A DNA stretch of 64,000 nucleotides, taken from contig CAVTOX010000027.1 in assembly GCA_963736425.1 (NCBI GenBank), positions 10,661 to 74,660 on the forward strand, read 5' to 3'. This DNA comes from Prado023 sp963736425 (GTDB lineage: Bacteria; Actinomycetota; Actinomycetes; S36-B12; CAIYMF01). Below, one piece after another: positions 1 to 8,274 of this stretch; position 1 is the first letter of the stretch, and each line of letters starts with the position of its first letter. A model generated the notes under the pieces. It was not told where the DNA came from. It worked only from the letters and a program-made list of their open reading frames with translations, and searched no databases. The position numbers and the translations under genes were made by a program.

Positions 1-562
1 CGATGCGCCGGATCAAGCAGGAGGCCAACCGCATGGGCCGCCTGGTCGAGGACCTGCTCCTGCTCACCGAGATGGACCAGGGCCCGCTGCAGGCCACGGA
101 GCCGGTCGACGTCGTGGAGATCCTCACCGACCTCGCCGGCGACCTCGAGGTGATCGACCCCGAGCGGGTCGGTGTCGGTGGACATGCCCGAATCGGCCAT
201 CGTGACAGGGGACCGGGATCGGCTCACCCAGGTGTTCGCCGGCCTGACGACCAACGCCCTGCGCCACACCCCACCCGGGACCCCGATCGACCTGCGCGTC
301 CGCCAGAACCCCACGACGGTCCGCGTCGAGGTCACCGACCACGGGCCCGGAATCGCCCCCGACGACCTGCCCAAGGTGTTCGACCGGTTCTACCGGGCCG
401 ACGTCGCCCGCGCCCGCGCCTCCGGGGGCAGCGGGCTGGGCCTGGCGATCGCCTCCGCGATCGTGCACGCGCACGGCGGCACGGTCGGGGTCGAGAGCCC
501 ACCCGGGCGAGGGAGCCACCTTCTGGGTGGAGCTACCCGCGGCGGGTGAGCCGTCCGAGTAG
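1..562 (+). CDS. Sensor histidine kinase, C-terminal part, frameshifted and cut by the window edge
   Basis: This is the dimerisation/ATP-binding end of a two-component sensor kinase. The first frame gives the end of a HisKA helix (RLVEDLLLLTEMDQG). After about base 170 the reading moves one frame on, giving an N box (LTTNALRHTPPGTPI), a G1/F region (DHGPGIAPDDLPKVFDRFYR) and a G2 box (GGSGLGLAIASAIVHAHGG). Near base 510 a third frame is needed to reach the usual ending (GATFWVELP), which stops at 560-562. Two single-base shifts inside well-kept motifs suggest assembly indels, although a decaying gene is possible. The sensor domain and phospho-histidine lie outside the window, so the signal is unknown. 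Confidence 0.75.
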
Positions 563-589
563 GGCGTTACGCGAACTGCCGTTCCGCGA

Positions 590-1327
590 TCAGGCGTTGC
601 GCTGGAACGCTGCCAAGTGCCGTTCGCTGCCGGCGAGCAGGTTCTCGAGCACGGTGGTCACGTCCGCGGGTGCCGCCATCTCCAGGGCGTCCTTCAGGTC
701 AGCGATGTCGGCGTTCTCCACGGCGATGCCCGCGTCGATCGCCCCCGCGCGGTCAGTGCCGACCTGTGCCGCCAGGTCCGCGTACATGCCCGTCAACTCG
801 TCATCGGAGAACTCCCCGGACGCCGCGTTCGCGGTCGGGTCGGCAACGTCATACCGGTCGAGGAGCACCTGCAGCTCGGCCATGTGGTTCGACTCCGACC
901 GGTTGATGTTGACGAACACCCGGTCGCCGTACGTCATCGATCGCCAGGGCGTAGACGTCCCGGGCGAGCTGCTCCTCCTGGACCATGAACGCGAGCATGT
1001 CGGCCACGTCGGCGCTGATCGTTGCGTTCGGAACGGCTGGTGGGATGTCGCTCCCATGCATCGCCGCGCCCGATCCCTGGCGCCCTGAACCGGGTCCCTG
1101 TCCACCAGCACCGTGCCCCCGGGAGCCGTCAGTGCGCCCCCAGCCTCCGAACGGGCCACGAGATCCGTCCTGCGACGGCGAGCCAACTGCTGTGCCCCGG
1201 CCGTTCCCATTCCCGCGGATCCGTTGCCGTGTCCAAGCCACGGGCCGGTCGCCGCCGCAGCTGCTCCTGCCACCCCAATCACGCACACCGCAGCGAACGC
1301 GGCGGCCGCTCCTGTCCTCGTGCTCAT
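590..1327 (-). CDS. DUF2202 ferritin-like protein, secreted or anchored, frameshifted
   Basis: The start at 1327 gives an Ala-rich signal or anchor segment (MSTRTGAAAAFAAVCVIGVA). The C-terminal half matches the four-helix DUF2202 family: NINRSESNHMAELQVLLDRY, then ENADIADLKDAL and ENLLAGSERHLAAF. The middle of the domain (DMLAFMVQEEQLARDVYALA) lies in another frame. The intact protein therefore needs one shift near 1200-1230 and one near 935. The E...ARDVY and SESNHM motifs carry the acidic and His residues expected of a di-metal ferritin-like fold. Its function is unknown; it presumably sits outside the membrane. The paired shifts that restore the original frame fit sequencing indels better than decay. 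Confidence 0.7.
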   Translation of the reverse strand: MSTRTGAAAAFAAVCVIGVAGAAAAATGPWLGHGNGSAGMGTAGAQQLARRRRTDLVARSEAGGALTAPGGTVLVDRDPVQGARDRARRCMGATSHQPFRTQRSAPTWPTCSRSWSRRSSSPGTSTPWRSMTYGDRVFVNINRSESNHMAELQVLLDRYDVADPTANAASGEFSDDELTGMYADLAAQVGTDRAGAIDAGIAVENADIADLKDALEMAAPADVTTVLENLLAGSERHLAAFQRNA

Positions 1328-1625
1328 CTGAGCTCACCCCTTCCAGGTGCTCTGAGGGCTTGCGTCGTCCAATTGACCGGCAGTGCCGGGTGCGACCAGG
1401 CCCCCTGTTCGCTTCCACAGTGCCGGGGGACCCTGCAGGCAGCGAGGACGTGGGCAGGCGATCTGCTGGAGGTCCGGATCGGGACACGTAAACGCTGCGG
1501 AGGTTGACACCCAGCAGCAAAGGGTCGTGCTTGCCGAGCGGGGAATGTGCCGGGCAACGACCGCCTCCGGGCGTGGGCGCCGCAACGGTGAAACTCGTCC
1601 CGGCGCTGGGCGGTGCCCCGCGGGC
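1328..1625. other. Intergenic, no gene seen
   Basis: The region lies between the divergent-looking upstream side of the DUF2202 gene and the 3' end of the hydrolase gene. All open frames here are Arg/Pro-rich shadows. I see no tRNA, strong hairpin or clear promoter motif. Confidence 0.4.
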
Positions 1626-2537
1626 TCAGCCCGCCCGGATCCCTTGACTACCGGGGGTTTCGATCAGCCCGGCCTCCTCGAGGAACCGCACGAGGTCGGG
1701 CCCAGCCGATTCGAGGGCGTGGGCGCTGAAGTGGTCGCCATCGGGCACCACGACCAGAGTGCTGCGTTCGGGGGCCTGGGCATGCAGCCGGTAGGCATCG
1801 GATACGGGAACGGTGCTGTCGAGCAGCCCGTGCACGAGCAGCACCGGGGCCCGGACCCGCCCAAGGGTGTGCACGGGGGCGAACTCGGTGAACCGATGCC
1901 CGATGGTGTGCTCGACGTACCGCAGGGCCAAGCCCGTCAACGGGCCGGGCAGCCGGTGTCGTAGCCGCTGGGCCATGAACGAGCTCGGGTCGGCCATGGA
2001 GGCAAGCGAAACCACTGCCGCGATATCTGGGTCGGCGGAGGCCACGAACAGGCACGCGCCGGCTCCCACCGAATGCCCAACGAGCACGATCCGGGATGCG
2101 TCCACCTGCGGTGCCGACCGCATCCAGCCCAACGCGGCGCGGACGTCCTCGGCGAACGCGGGCATCGAGGCGACGTCCCCGTCGTCGCTGCGCCCGTGTC
2201 CGCGGGCATCGAGCAGGAGCACGTGCAGCCCAAGGGCGCCCAGCTTCTCGGAGACGGGGAGCATGTCGATGGCGCTCCCACCCCATCCGTGCACCACCAG
2301 GGCAGCCGCGCCCGAGTGCGTCGACGGGGACTCGATCAGCCACCCGCGCAGCCTCGCGCCACCGGTGCCCACGATGTCGATGTCGAGGGCGGCCGGGGGA
2401 ACCCTGCCGGGATCGCCTGATGTGTGCCGTCGCGGCGGATGCCCGTACTTGCTCCTGACCCCACGGCCGGCAGCCAGTAGGCCCGCACCGACCAGTGCGG
2501 CGGTGCCACCCGCCACTGCCCAGCCGCGAGATGTCAT
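1626..2537 (-). CDS. Alpha/beta-hydrolase, membrane-anchored
   Basis: The 303-residue protein begins with a hydrophobic segment (residues 6-24), so it is probably tethered with its hydrolase domain outside or lying on the membrane. The fold is clear: oxyanion-region strand VVHGWGG (81-87), nucleophile elbow GHSVGAG with Ser156, acidic residue Asp240 in HGLLDSTVP, and His269 in DGDHF. This completes a Ser-Asp-His triad. It resembles the dienelactone hydrolase/serine aminopeptidase-like group; the substrate cannot be told. It is on the same strand as, and 37 bases downstream of, the GNAT-AAA+ gene, so the two may be co-transcribed. Confidence 0.8.
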   Translation of the reverse strand: MTSRGWAVAGGTAALVGAGLLAAGRGVRSKYGHPPRRHTSGDPGRVPPAALDIDIVGTGGARLRGWLIESPSTHSGAAALVVHGWGGSAIDMLPVSEKLGALGLHVLLLDARGHGRSDDGDVASMPAFAEDVRAALGWMRSAPQVDASRIVLVGHSVGAGACLFVASADPDIAAVVSLASMADPSSFMAQRLRHRLPGPLTGLALRYVEHTIGHRFTEFAPVHTLGRVRAPVLLVHGLLDSTVPVSDAYRLHAQAPERSTLVVVPDGDHFSAHALESAGPDLVRFLEEAGLIETPGSQGIRAG

Positions 2538-2574
2538 CTGGTCATCCGATCGCTGATCCTGCCGGCACTGTCCC

Positions 2575-3864
2575 TCAGGACCTGCCGAAGCGCTCGATGT
2601 CCTCGTCGAAGTCCCGCCGCATCCCCGACGTCACGGTCGGCCGGATGTCGCGCAGCGCCGTCACGTAGTCCGCCGTGCTGGCGCCCGGCTCGGCGACGTC
2701 GTGGCCCCCGACGACCTCGCGCTCGAAGGACAGCTGCGCCGCGATCCGGGCCGCGTGCTCGATGTCCGCCGGGGTGAAGCCCTCCGTGCCAACCACCAGG
2801 GCGTCCACGTCGACATCCGCGCGCCCTGTGCGCGCGACGAACCGCTGCCACAGGGCCGCACGCGCGTGGGCGTCCGGGGGTCCGACAGGGATGAGGTAGT
2901 CGAACCGGCCCGGACGCAGGAACGCCGAATCCAAGGAGCGAACGGAGTTCGTGGCAGCCACCAGCAACCTCGTCTGGTGCTCGCGGAACGCCGGGATCAG
3001 CTTGAGCAGCTCGTTGGTCACGCCGTGGGCCGCGGTCGTCGGGTTGTCCCCGCGCTGTGGGGCGATCTCCTCAACCTCGTCGAGGAACACCACCACCCGC
3101 TCCAAGTCGTTGATCAGGGCGAACACCTCGCGCAACGCATTTGCCAGCCCACCTTCGGCACCGGAGAGCCGGGAGGGGAACACCTCGACGAACGGCCACG
3201 CCAGGCGGGAGGCGATCCCGCGGGCGAACGTAGTCTTTCCGGTGCCCGGCGGGCCGAACAGCACGATCGCGTGCGGCGGAAGCACGCCGTGGGCGGCGGC
3301 CCGTTCCGGGTGCGCCAGGGGCAGGACCACGCGGTTCTCGATGATCCCCTTCTCCCGCTCCATCCCGCTGATCCGGTCCCACAGACCGCTGGGCAGACGA
3401 CGGACCCGACCGCCGAGCCCCTCGAGGACCGAAGCCTCACCCGGGCCGAGGCCCTCCAACTTCTCGAAGTAGGCAGTCGCGGGTTTGCGAAGGTACCCGG
3501 CATTGACCAGACCCTCGCTGAACTGCTCCTCGTCGGGCAGCACGTAGGCCATCCGCCGAGCGCCCCGCTCCACGCTGATCCGCTCGATCTCGGTGAGCAG
3601 CGCCGAGGTCATCTGGAAACCCCGGAACTCAGGGAGCCGCCCGATCCGCATCACCCAGGCCCGATCGGCGGCGACGGTCGCCACGCACGCGCCCACGATG
3701 CGCCCCCCGCTGGTGGCCACGACCGCCGGCTGGCGCCCATTGAGCGCGCCGACGCATTCGGCCAAGCTGAACACGCTCGGGGTCGCGGGACCGCCCACGC
3801 TCTCCCAAAGACGCATGACGCCCTCGAGGTCGTTGTGCTGGTACTCCCGGATGATCCACGTCAC
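2575..3864 (-). CDS. GNAT acetyltransferase-AAA+ ATPase fusion
   Basis: The 429-residue protein joins two enzyme folds. Residues 1-135 look like a GNAT N-acetyltransferase: the I-R-E-Y start, a central beta-sheet segment AVVATSGGRIVGACVATV, then RIGRLPEFRGFQMTSALL where the acetyl-CoA loop is expected. Residues 175-400 form an AAA+ module with Walker A GPPGTGKTT (204-212), Walker B VVFLDEVEE (258-266), sensor-1 AATN and arginine-finger region LRPGRFD. The ATPase part resembles the FtsH/Cdc48-type remodelling ATPases. The acetyl-CoA loop is not the textbook Q/RxxGxG/A, so catalysis by the first domain is unproven. The fusion suggests ATP-driven handling of an acetylated or to-be-acetylated partner, which is inference. 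Confidence 0.75.
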   Translation of the reverse strand: MTWIIREYQHNDLEGVMRLWESVGGPATPSVFSLAECVGALNGRQPAVVATSGGRIVGACVATVAADRAWVMRIGRLPEFRGFQMTSALLTEIERISVERGARRMAYVLPDEEQFSEGLVNAGYLRKPATAYFEKLEGLGPGEASVLEGLGGRVRRLPSGLWDRISGMEREKGIIENRVVLPLAHPERAAAHGVLPPHAIVLFGPPGTGKTTFARGIASRLAWPFVEVFPSRLSGAEGGLANALREVFALINDLERVVVFLDEVEEIAPQRGDNPTTAAHGVTNELLKLIPAFREHQTRLLVAATNSVRSLDSAFLRPGRFDYLIPVGPPDAHARAALWQRFVARTGRADVDVDALVVGTEGFTPADIEHAARIAAQLSFEREVVGGHDVAEPGASTADYVTALRDIRPTVTSGMRRDFDEDIERFGRS

Positions 3865-4053
3865 CCGGTCAGGCTACGACCCGGCAGCCCGCGGATGTCG
3901 GGCGCTGCCCGCTTCGGGGGCGACGTGGAGGTGAAGCGAAGCCCAGAAGGGGCACCAGACCGGCAAGGCCCACCGCCGGGGTGAACCTGCACAAGGGGGA
4001 CCCCCGCGTTCGCGGACCGCGACGCCGCGTTCGATTGACCTGTCGCTCGTCTG

Positions 4054-4896
4054 TCAGCTCTTGTGCTGCCCCGAGGTCGTCACGCTGGGTCGTAACGGTC
4101 GCGCAGGACGGCCCAGCAGCGCGCGCCAGCTCATCGCTGGGCGCAGCGGTCCGGTGCGGATCGCGATCGCCGTGACCGCCACTCCGGTCACTGCGGCTGC
4201 GGCATGTCCCAGGTCCCAGATGGTCGGCCCGGTCACGATCGGCACCGCGACGAGCACGCTGATCAGGACCAGCAGGAGGAGCATCCGGCCACGAGTTGCG
4301 GCCAGGAGGAGGTAACCGGCCATCGTGCCGACGAGTACGTAGGAGACCCCGACATCCGAGGCGACGGAAGTGTCGGCGGGCAGCCAGCCGGAGCGGATCC
4401 CGACCCAGATGACCGCGACGGTCGCCAGCGTCGCCAGGACGTGGCTGCTCACCGCCACGACGATGGTGCGCGGGGAGCCGATCCGGTGCTCGAGTCGCGC
4501 AGTCACCAGCACGAAGCCCAGCACGTACAGCAGGTAGCCCATGGAGAGCTCGGCCACCAGGAAGGCCGAGCCGAACAGGACCCGGCCAGGCCCTTCGATC
4601 ATCCCGCGGATGTTGGTCGAGTTGGCCGCGACCGCCGTCTGGACGTCCTTCTCGGCGGTCGTCTGCTGCAGTACGGAGGTGACCGTGATGATGGCCAGGT
4701 ACACGCCGGTGGCCGGCGCACGGCGCAGCCACTCCCGGATGGCCGCCACGCCCGGATCCAACCGCTCACGCAGGACCACCCCATGCCCCCGCCGGGCCAA
4801 GCCCACCAGGACGAACCAGGCGACTGACGTGGCCGCCAGCAGGGCAACGTAGTAGATGACGTGACCGGGGACCTCGGGAACCGTCGCCGTCGTCAT
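4054..4896 (-). CDS. Rhomboid-like multi-pass membrane protein
   Basis: The 280-residue protein has about six hydrophobic segments: residues 10-30, 63-75, 108-130, 142-166, 183-202 and 205-245. A Ser in VSDVGVSYVLVGT and a His in WDLGHAAAAVTG sit in late membrane segments, at the places where rhomboid proteases carry their Ser-His dyad. The classical GxSG is replaced by GVSY, so it may be an actinobacterial rhomboid-like protein without proven protease activity. It ends in a basic Arg/Pro tail facing the cytosol. It sits alone on the minus strand. Assignment to the rhomboid superfamily rests on these two motifs and topology only. Confidence 0.55.
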   Translation of the reverse strand: MTTATVPEVPGHVIYYVALLAATSVAWFVLVGLARRGHGVVLRERLDPGVAAIREWLRRAPATGVYLAIITVTSVLQQTTAEKDVQTAVAANSTNIRGMIEGPGRVLFGSAFLVAELSMGYLLYVLGFVLVTARLEHRIGSPRTIVVAVSSHVLATLATVAVIWVGIRSGWLPADTSVASDVGVSYVLVGTMAGYLLLAATRGRMLLLLVLISVLVAVPIVTGPTIWDLGHAAAAVTGVAVTAIAIRTGPLRPAMSWRALLGRPARPLRPSVTTSGQHKS

Positions 4897-5281
4897 CGTG
4901 CCCCCGATCGGGTTCGGACCGCCGTACCCGGAACCCGCGGGAGCCGACGGGCAGCGTGGGATCGATCATAAGGGGGCCGTCACGTCGCCGTCGGAGGGCA
5001 CATCGGATCGGAGTAGCACGGGTCAGATGCTGGCGGTCAGCAACGTGGTGATCTCGGCGGTGTCGGGAACCCGGACCGCGACCAGGACCTGCTCGTCGAC
5101 GACCAGACCGGGCCTCAGGCATCGACTCTGCACGAACTTCCGCCCGCCGCCGGTCTGGTCCTGCCTCTGAGGACTCGTAGCTTGCGGCTGGTGACACCGA
5201 CCCGAGCACCGGGCCCTTCGGAACGACATGGCGATCGCCAAGGAGCCGACCGGGTAGCGGCGGATCCTGATGCGTTCCGGC
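4897..5281. other. Intergenic with a possible coding remnant
   Basis: Bases 5023-5170 read on the minus strand give a stretch with strong G/C third positions and a protein-like tail (LVVDEQVLVAVRVPDTAE, then a stop). Upstream of it the frame soon turns into Arg/Pro shadow sequence, and no good start or ribosome site is seen. It may be the end of a broken gene. The rest shows no recognisable feature. Confidence 0.25.
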
Positions 5282-5662
5282 TCAGATCTCGACGAAGACC
5301 TCGTCACCCTCGACGGACACCGGGTAGGTGGTCAGCGGCGCCGGCTTGCGGCCGACCGCGATCACCCGCCGCGACCACCGGGGAACGGAGCGTCCAGCGA
5401 TGCCGGCCGCCCAGTCGAGGTTCTCACCGGTCCTGACCACGAACGTCGAGTTGTGCCAGGGGCAGGTGACCACCCCGTCGGCGTAGTGCTTACCTCCGGG
5501 CCCCGAGGTCAGTGACAGGCCCAGGTGAGGGCACTTGTTGTGCGCGGCGCAGACCCCCTCCTCGTCCCGGCTGACGATGAGCTTCGTCCCCTCGACCTCG
5601 ACCTCGCTCAGGATGCCCGGGGTGAAGTCCTCGACCCTACCGATGCGAACCCTGCGCGCCAT
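5282..5662 (-). CDS. Rieske [2Fe-2S] ferredoxin-like protein
   Basis: The 126-residue protein is a lone Rieske domain of the small ferredoxin subunit type used with dioxygenases or nitrite reductases. The iron-sulfur ligands are visible as CPHLG and CPWHNSTF, spaced as in the family, with GENLDWAAG and a final strand EGDEVFVEI. The start at 5662 (MARRVRIGRVEDF) was chosen over the longer frame because AGGAGGG lies ten bases before it and the upstream residues are low-complexity. No reductase or oxygenase partner lies next to it, so its electron partner is unknown. Confidence 0.85.
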   Translation of the reverse strand: MARRVRIGRVEDFTPGILSEVEVEGTKLIVSRDEEGVCAAHNKCPHLGLSLTSGPGGKHYADGVVTCPWHNSTFVVRTGENLDWAAGIAGRSVPRWSRRVIAVGRKPAPLTTYPVSVEGDEVFVEI

Positions 5663-5891
5663 CGCTGCTTCCCTCCTGCTCAGCCCCTCGATCGACGCTA
5701 CCAGCGCACCTGTTGCGGGTTCGGGCCGCCTCCACCTGGTGGGCCTTCCAGAAGTAGCGGCCGGGAATCCACGCATATGGACATGGACCCGACTACTCCA
5801 AGTAGCTTCAGCCTGATCGGTAACGCTCAGACGAGTTCTCGTCTTCGTTGAGGCCTAGCGACGCCGCGGGATGTGGACCTGGCCACCCGCG

Positions 5892-6287
5892 CTATCCCGC
5901 GGTGTCCACGGATTCGGGGGTCCGGCACGCAGCCGTGGCCCCGGGCAGCCGGTACCGCTGCTGGTACATGTGCGGCCCGACGGCCGCGAATGCGTGGCGG
6001 ACCCCGGGGGCGAGCATGAGCGCGCCGGCCAGCCGGAACGGCGGCCGGGACATCCGCAGCAGCTCGGCAACGGACTGCGGGCCGACCACGTGGCTGCCGT
6101 CGGGCCGGACGAGCACGGGACCACGGAGAACCTCGTCCGGCCCGATGCCCAGGGCGTCGAGATCCTCCGACTGGTAGGGGCGTACGTCGGCCGGCGGGGC
6201 GACCCGGGTCCGGATCCTCGCCGCAGCCCGGTCGCAGGGGCCGCAGTCACCGTCGAAGAGCCACAGGGGGGTTCGCATCTCAGTCAT
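5892..6287 (-). CDS. DCC-family thiol-disulfide protein (DUF393)
   Basis: The 131-residue protein starts with the family signature FDGDCGPCD (residues 11-19), a DxxCxxC motif in a thioredoxin-like fold. Members are predicted thiol-disulfide oxidoreductases with unknown partners. The start codon at 6287 lies six bases after a perfect TATAAT, so the mRNA is probably leaderless; an alternative ATG lies three codons on. The -10 box is inside a 22-base perfect palindrome (separate entry), which implies tight repression by a dimeric or tetrameric regulator. Given the operator's likeness to CsoR/CstR sites, a role in copper or sulfur-stress handling is plausible, but is inference. Confidence 0.85.
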   Translation of the reverse strand: MTEMRTPLWLFDGDCGPCDRAAARIRTRVAPPADVRPYQSEDLDALGIGPDEVLRGPVLVRPDGSHVVGPQSVAELLRMSRPPFRLAGALMLAPGVRHAFAAVGPHMYQQRYRLPGATAACRTPESVDTAG

Positions 6288-6293
6288 CCCACC

Positions 6294-6315
6294 ATTATAC
6301 CCCTAGGGGTATAAT
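6294..6315. promoter_or_regulatory. CsoR/CstR-like palindromic operator over a TATAAT -10 box
   Basis: This is a perfect 22-base inverted repeat whose core is TATACCCCTAGGGGTATA. It matches the known ATACCC...GGGTAT pattern bound by CsoR-family copper or persulfide sensors. Being palindromic it carries TATAAT on both strands: 6299-6294 serves the DCC gene, and 6310-6315 could drive rightward transcription. No CsoR gene is in the window. Confidence 0.7.
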
Positions 6316-6635
6316 CGTTCACCGGACCGCATCGGTCCCCGTGGCGCTATGAGGTCACGGCTGTGTTCTTTGGCGGTAAGTGGCAGGGCTTCTTGGGGGC
6401 TATTTGGCAGATGCGGTTCAAGGACACCCTGGCCGCACGGCCCGACCTGATGACCCAGTGGTTCGCCCTCCTCCGAGGACCGGCAACGCGACCGCCCACG
6501 TGCCTGGCTAGCCGACCACGGCTACGCCGCCAGCCCCCGCCCCACCAGCAGAGACCTGGCACGCCCTGATCAGTCAAGGCGGTGCCCCATAGCAGCCGCC
6601 TATCGCACACATGGTGGTCGTTCGTCCGGTGCCGC
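6316..6635. other. Intergenic; doubtful small ORF at 6363-6569
   Basis: A 68-codon rightward frame begins MFFGGKWQGFLGAIWQMRF and follows the rightward TATAAT of the palindrome by about 50 bases. Its first third is more A/T-rich than its surroundings and looks protein-like; the last half turns Pro/Arg-rich as a shadow frame does. No ribosome site precedes it. It could be a broken fragment or a chance frame. Nothing else is recognised here. Confidence 0.2.
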
Positions 6636-7118
6636 TCAGGGGTAGTCGGAGGGCATGGCTGACTTGATGTCGATGACCGGCGTGCCATCGATCGCCTCGA
6701 TGGGACCGACCCGCAGCCGGTCGCCCTCGATGGCCAGGACAGATACTCGATGGATGCCGACAGGGTTGGGGCGGGCAGGTGATCTGGTGCTGAACACGCC
6801 CCGCTCGGGCCGGGTCGCAACGCCGCCGGGGTGGGCGACCAACACGTCGCGGCGTGCCTCGTGCAGCCAGGTCAGGACGATGATGTCTGAGCCGACCGCG
6901 AGGTCACGCGCCCCTTCGCGGAACGTGGGATTGAGCACCAGCCAGGCATCCGGGGCGCCCAACTCGCCTTGCTTGGGTGCCTCGGCAGTGTCGAGGAGCG
7001 GGGATTCGATCCACCCGATGGGGTGGACCTGGTAGGACGCCTCCGGCGCGTCGCCGCGAACGGCTCCCGGGCGCGCGTCAGTGTGCGGCGCGTCGGCGGT
7101 TGTCTGGTGGTCGTCCAC
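6636..7118 (-). CDS. trmO: TrmO-like tRNA (N6-threonylcarbamoyladenosine-37) N6-methyltransferase
   Basis: The 160-residue protein has the TsaA/TrmO beta-barrel signature FSTRSPARPNPVGIHRVSV and the strands YQVHPIGWIESPL and DIIVLTWLHEA. The family uses S-adenosylmethionine to add a methyl group to t6A37 of tRNA-Thr. A tRNA-Thr gene lies about 1 kb away, which may be coincidence. The GTG start at 7118 follows GAGAGGAG; the first 25 residues are not conserved in type, so the true start could be later. An eight-base tandem repeat lies 25 bases before the start. The C-terminal DIKSAMPSDYP agrees with the family ending. Confidence 0.85.
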   Translation of the reverse strand: MDDHQTTADAPHTDARPGAVRGDAPEASYQVHPIGWIESPLLDTAEAPKQGELGAPDAWLVLNPTFREGARDLAVGSDIIVLTWLHEARRDVLVAHPGGVATRPERGVFSTRSPARPNPVGIHRVSVLAIEGDRLRVGPIEAIDGTPVIDIKSAMPSDYP

Positions 7119-7142
7119 CCCGGCTCCTCTCTCCGGTGTCCG

Positions 7143-7190
7143 CTGGCTGCCTGGCTGCCTGGCTGCCTGGCTGCCTGGCTGCCTGGCTGA
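7143..7190. repeat. Six tandem copies of an 8-base repeat
   Basis: CTGGCTGC is repeated five times and followed by CTGGCTGA, with no spacing. The array is 25 bases upstream of the trmO start, on its promoter/leader side. Simple repeats of this size can change copy number by slippage and would shift promoter or leader spacing by eight bases per unit. Confidence 0.9.
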
Positions 7191-7463
7191 TTGTCGTCGG
7201 GAGCGTTATCGCGCGGTACATCGCGCCGCCGTTCCCGCAGGACTTTCTCGAGGATCCACCCACGCCCGGGCGGCCGCAACTACCGGCAGACCCTCGAGGG
7301 CCAGGCCGGCGTTCCCCGCCATGATCCGCTCGTCCGGACAGGCGGGCATCGGGGTCCCGATCATGGAGCCCCACGTGCGTCTATTCGCCGCCTATCGCGC
7401 ACCCTAGGCAATGCGGCCGTCACCGCACAGACGTGGCCCGCCCGGGGCGGCCGACGCGGGGCG

Positions 7464-7718
7464 TCACGTTGGCAGGGTGGGTACGTCGCTCGGGGCTGGG
7501 CCCTCGCCGGCCCAGTAGTAGCGCCCCTGGTCCCACTCCGGGCGGACCATCACCCAGGACGTGCGCGAGCGCGCCAGGGCCAGGGCCTCGCCCAAGGAGG
7601 GCACCCGGTAGTTCTCGACTGAGGTTCCCTCGCCCTGGAACGACACGTCATACCCGGTCTCCCAGATCCGCTCGCCGTCGATTTCGCCGTCGTCCCACGC
7701 TACCCACGCCTCGGCCAC
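7464..7718 (-). CDS. Small hypothetical protein
   Basis: An 84-residue acidic protein of unknown function. The GTG start at 7718 gives AEAWVAWDDGEIDG, followed by YDVSFQGEGTSVENYRVPSL, a helix EALALARSRTSWVMV and RPEWDQGRYYWAGEG. The aromatic-rich ending and strong G/C third positions indicate real coding. The open frame runs further upstream through non-coding-looking sequence and the tRNA gene, so the short start is preferred. There is no membrane segment or cysteine pair. It stands alone on the minus strand. Confidence 0.6.
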   Translation of the reverse strand: MAEAWVAWDDGEIDGERIWETGYDVSFQGEGTSVENYRVPSLGEALALARSRTSWVMVRPEWDQGRYYWAGEGPAPSDVPTLPT

Positions 7719-8087
7719 GGCACCATGGTGACAGCCGATCAACGGACAGCGGCGTTGAGCACGCGAGGGCGCTCGTTGCCAGGACCTCTTCGTGGGCAGC
7801 CGCGGACTCGCCCAAGCAGTGGTCGGCAACCTGAGACTCCGACGGAAGTCCGGCCAGCGGCGGTGTTGTGCATTCCGCCGCGTACCGTCCCGGTAGCGGC
7901 GGTGCGACATAGCGCCGCGTAGGACTGTCAAGCCAGGGGCCGAGCGGCCAGGTCCGTGCACAATCTCGCCTGCCACGCTGGGGTTCCGCAGGGGTTCCGC
8001 AGGGCACATGTGACCAATCCGTGACCAGAACCCAAGAACCACAGCACAGAAGGCCGGATAACCGGCCCCTGACCTGCCCCAATACAG
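7719..8087. other. Intergenic between small ORF and tRNA-Thr
   Basis: The open frames crossing this stretch are shadows that also cross the tRNA gene. Downstream of the tRNA there is no clear T-rich terminator. Nothing else is recognised. Confidence 0.4.
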
Positions 8088-8160
8088 AGCCGACGCCCGG
8101 ACTCGAACCGGGAACCCCCTGTTTACAAGACAGGTGCGCTGCCAATTGCGCCACGCCGGC
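8088..8160 (-). tRNA. tRNA-Thr (anticodon TGT)
   Basis: The minus strand folds as a full cloverleaf of 73 bases. The acceptor arm GCCGGCG pairs with CGTCGGC with one G-T pair, the D arm is GCGC/GCGC, and the anticodon stem is CCTGT/ACAGG with loop CTTGTAA. The T arm is CCCGG/CCGGG with TTCGAGT. The anticodon TGT reads Thr ACA and wobble codons. The discriminator base is T and CCA is not encoded. Confidence 0.95.
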
Positions 8161-8274
8161 GATGCGGCACAAGGGTAGAGCACGCGGGCTCATGTCTGGC
8201 CATCGGCGACCCGCCGCGGCATGATGCCCACGGGGCCTCGGAGGGGGCGGCGGGCAGGGGAGAGTGGGGACACC

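Noticed and set aside
590..1327. DUF2202 frame read straight through as one protein
   Set aside because: The middle third becomes Arg/Ser-rich nonsense while the missing domain part is found in another frame.
6363..6569. Small rightward ORF as a transposase fragment
   Set aside because: No transposase motif, no terminal inverted repeats and no target duplication seen.
7143..7190. Tandem repeat as a CRISPR array
   Set aside because: Units are eight bases with no spacers and there are no cas genes.
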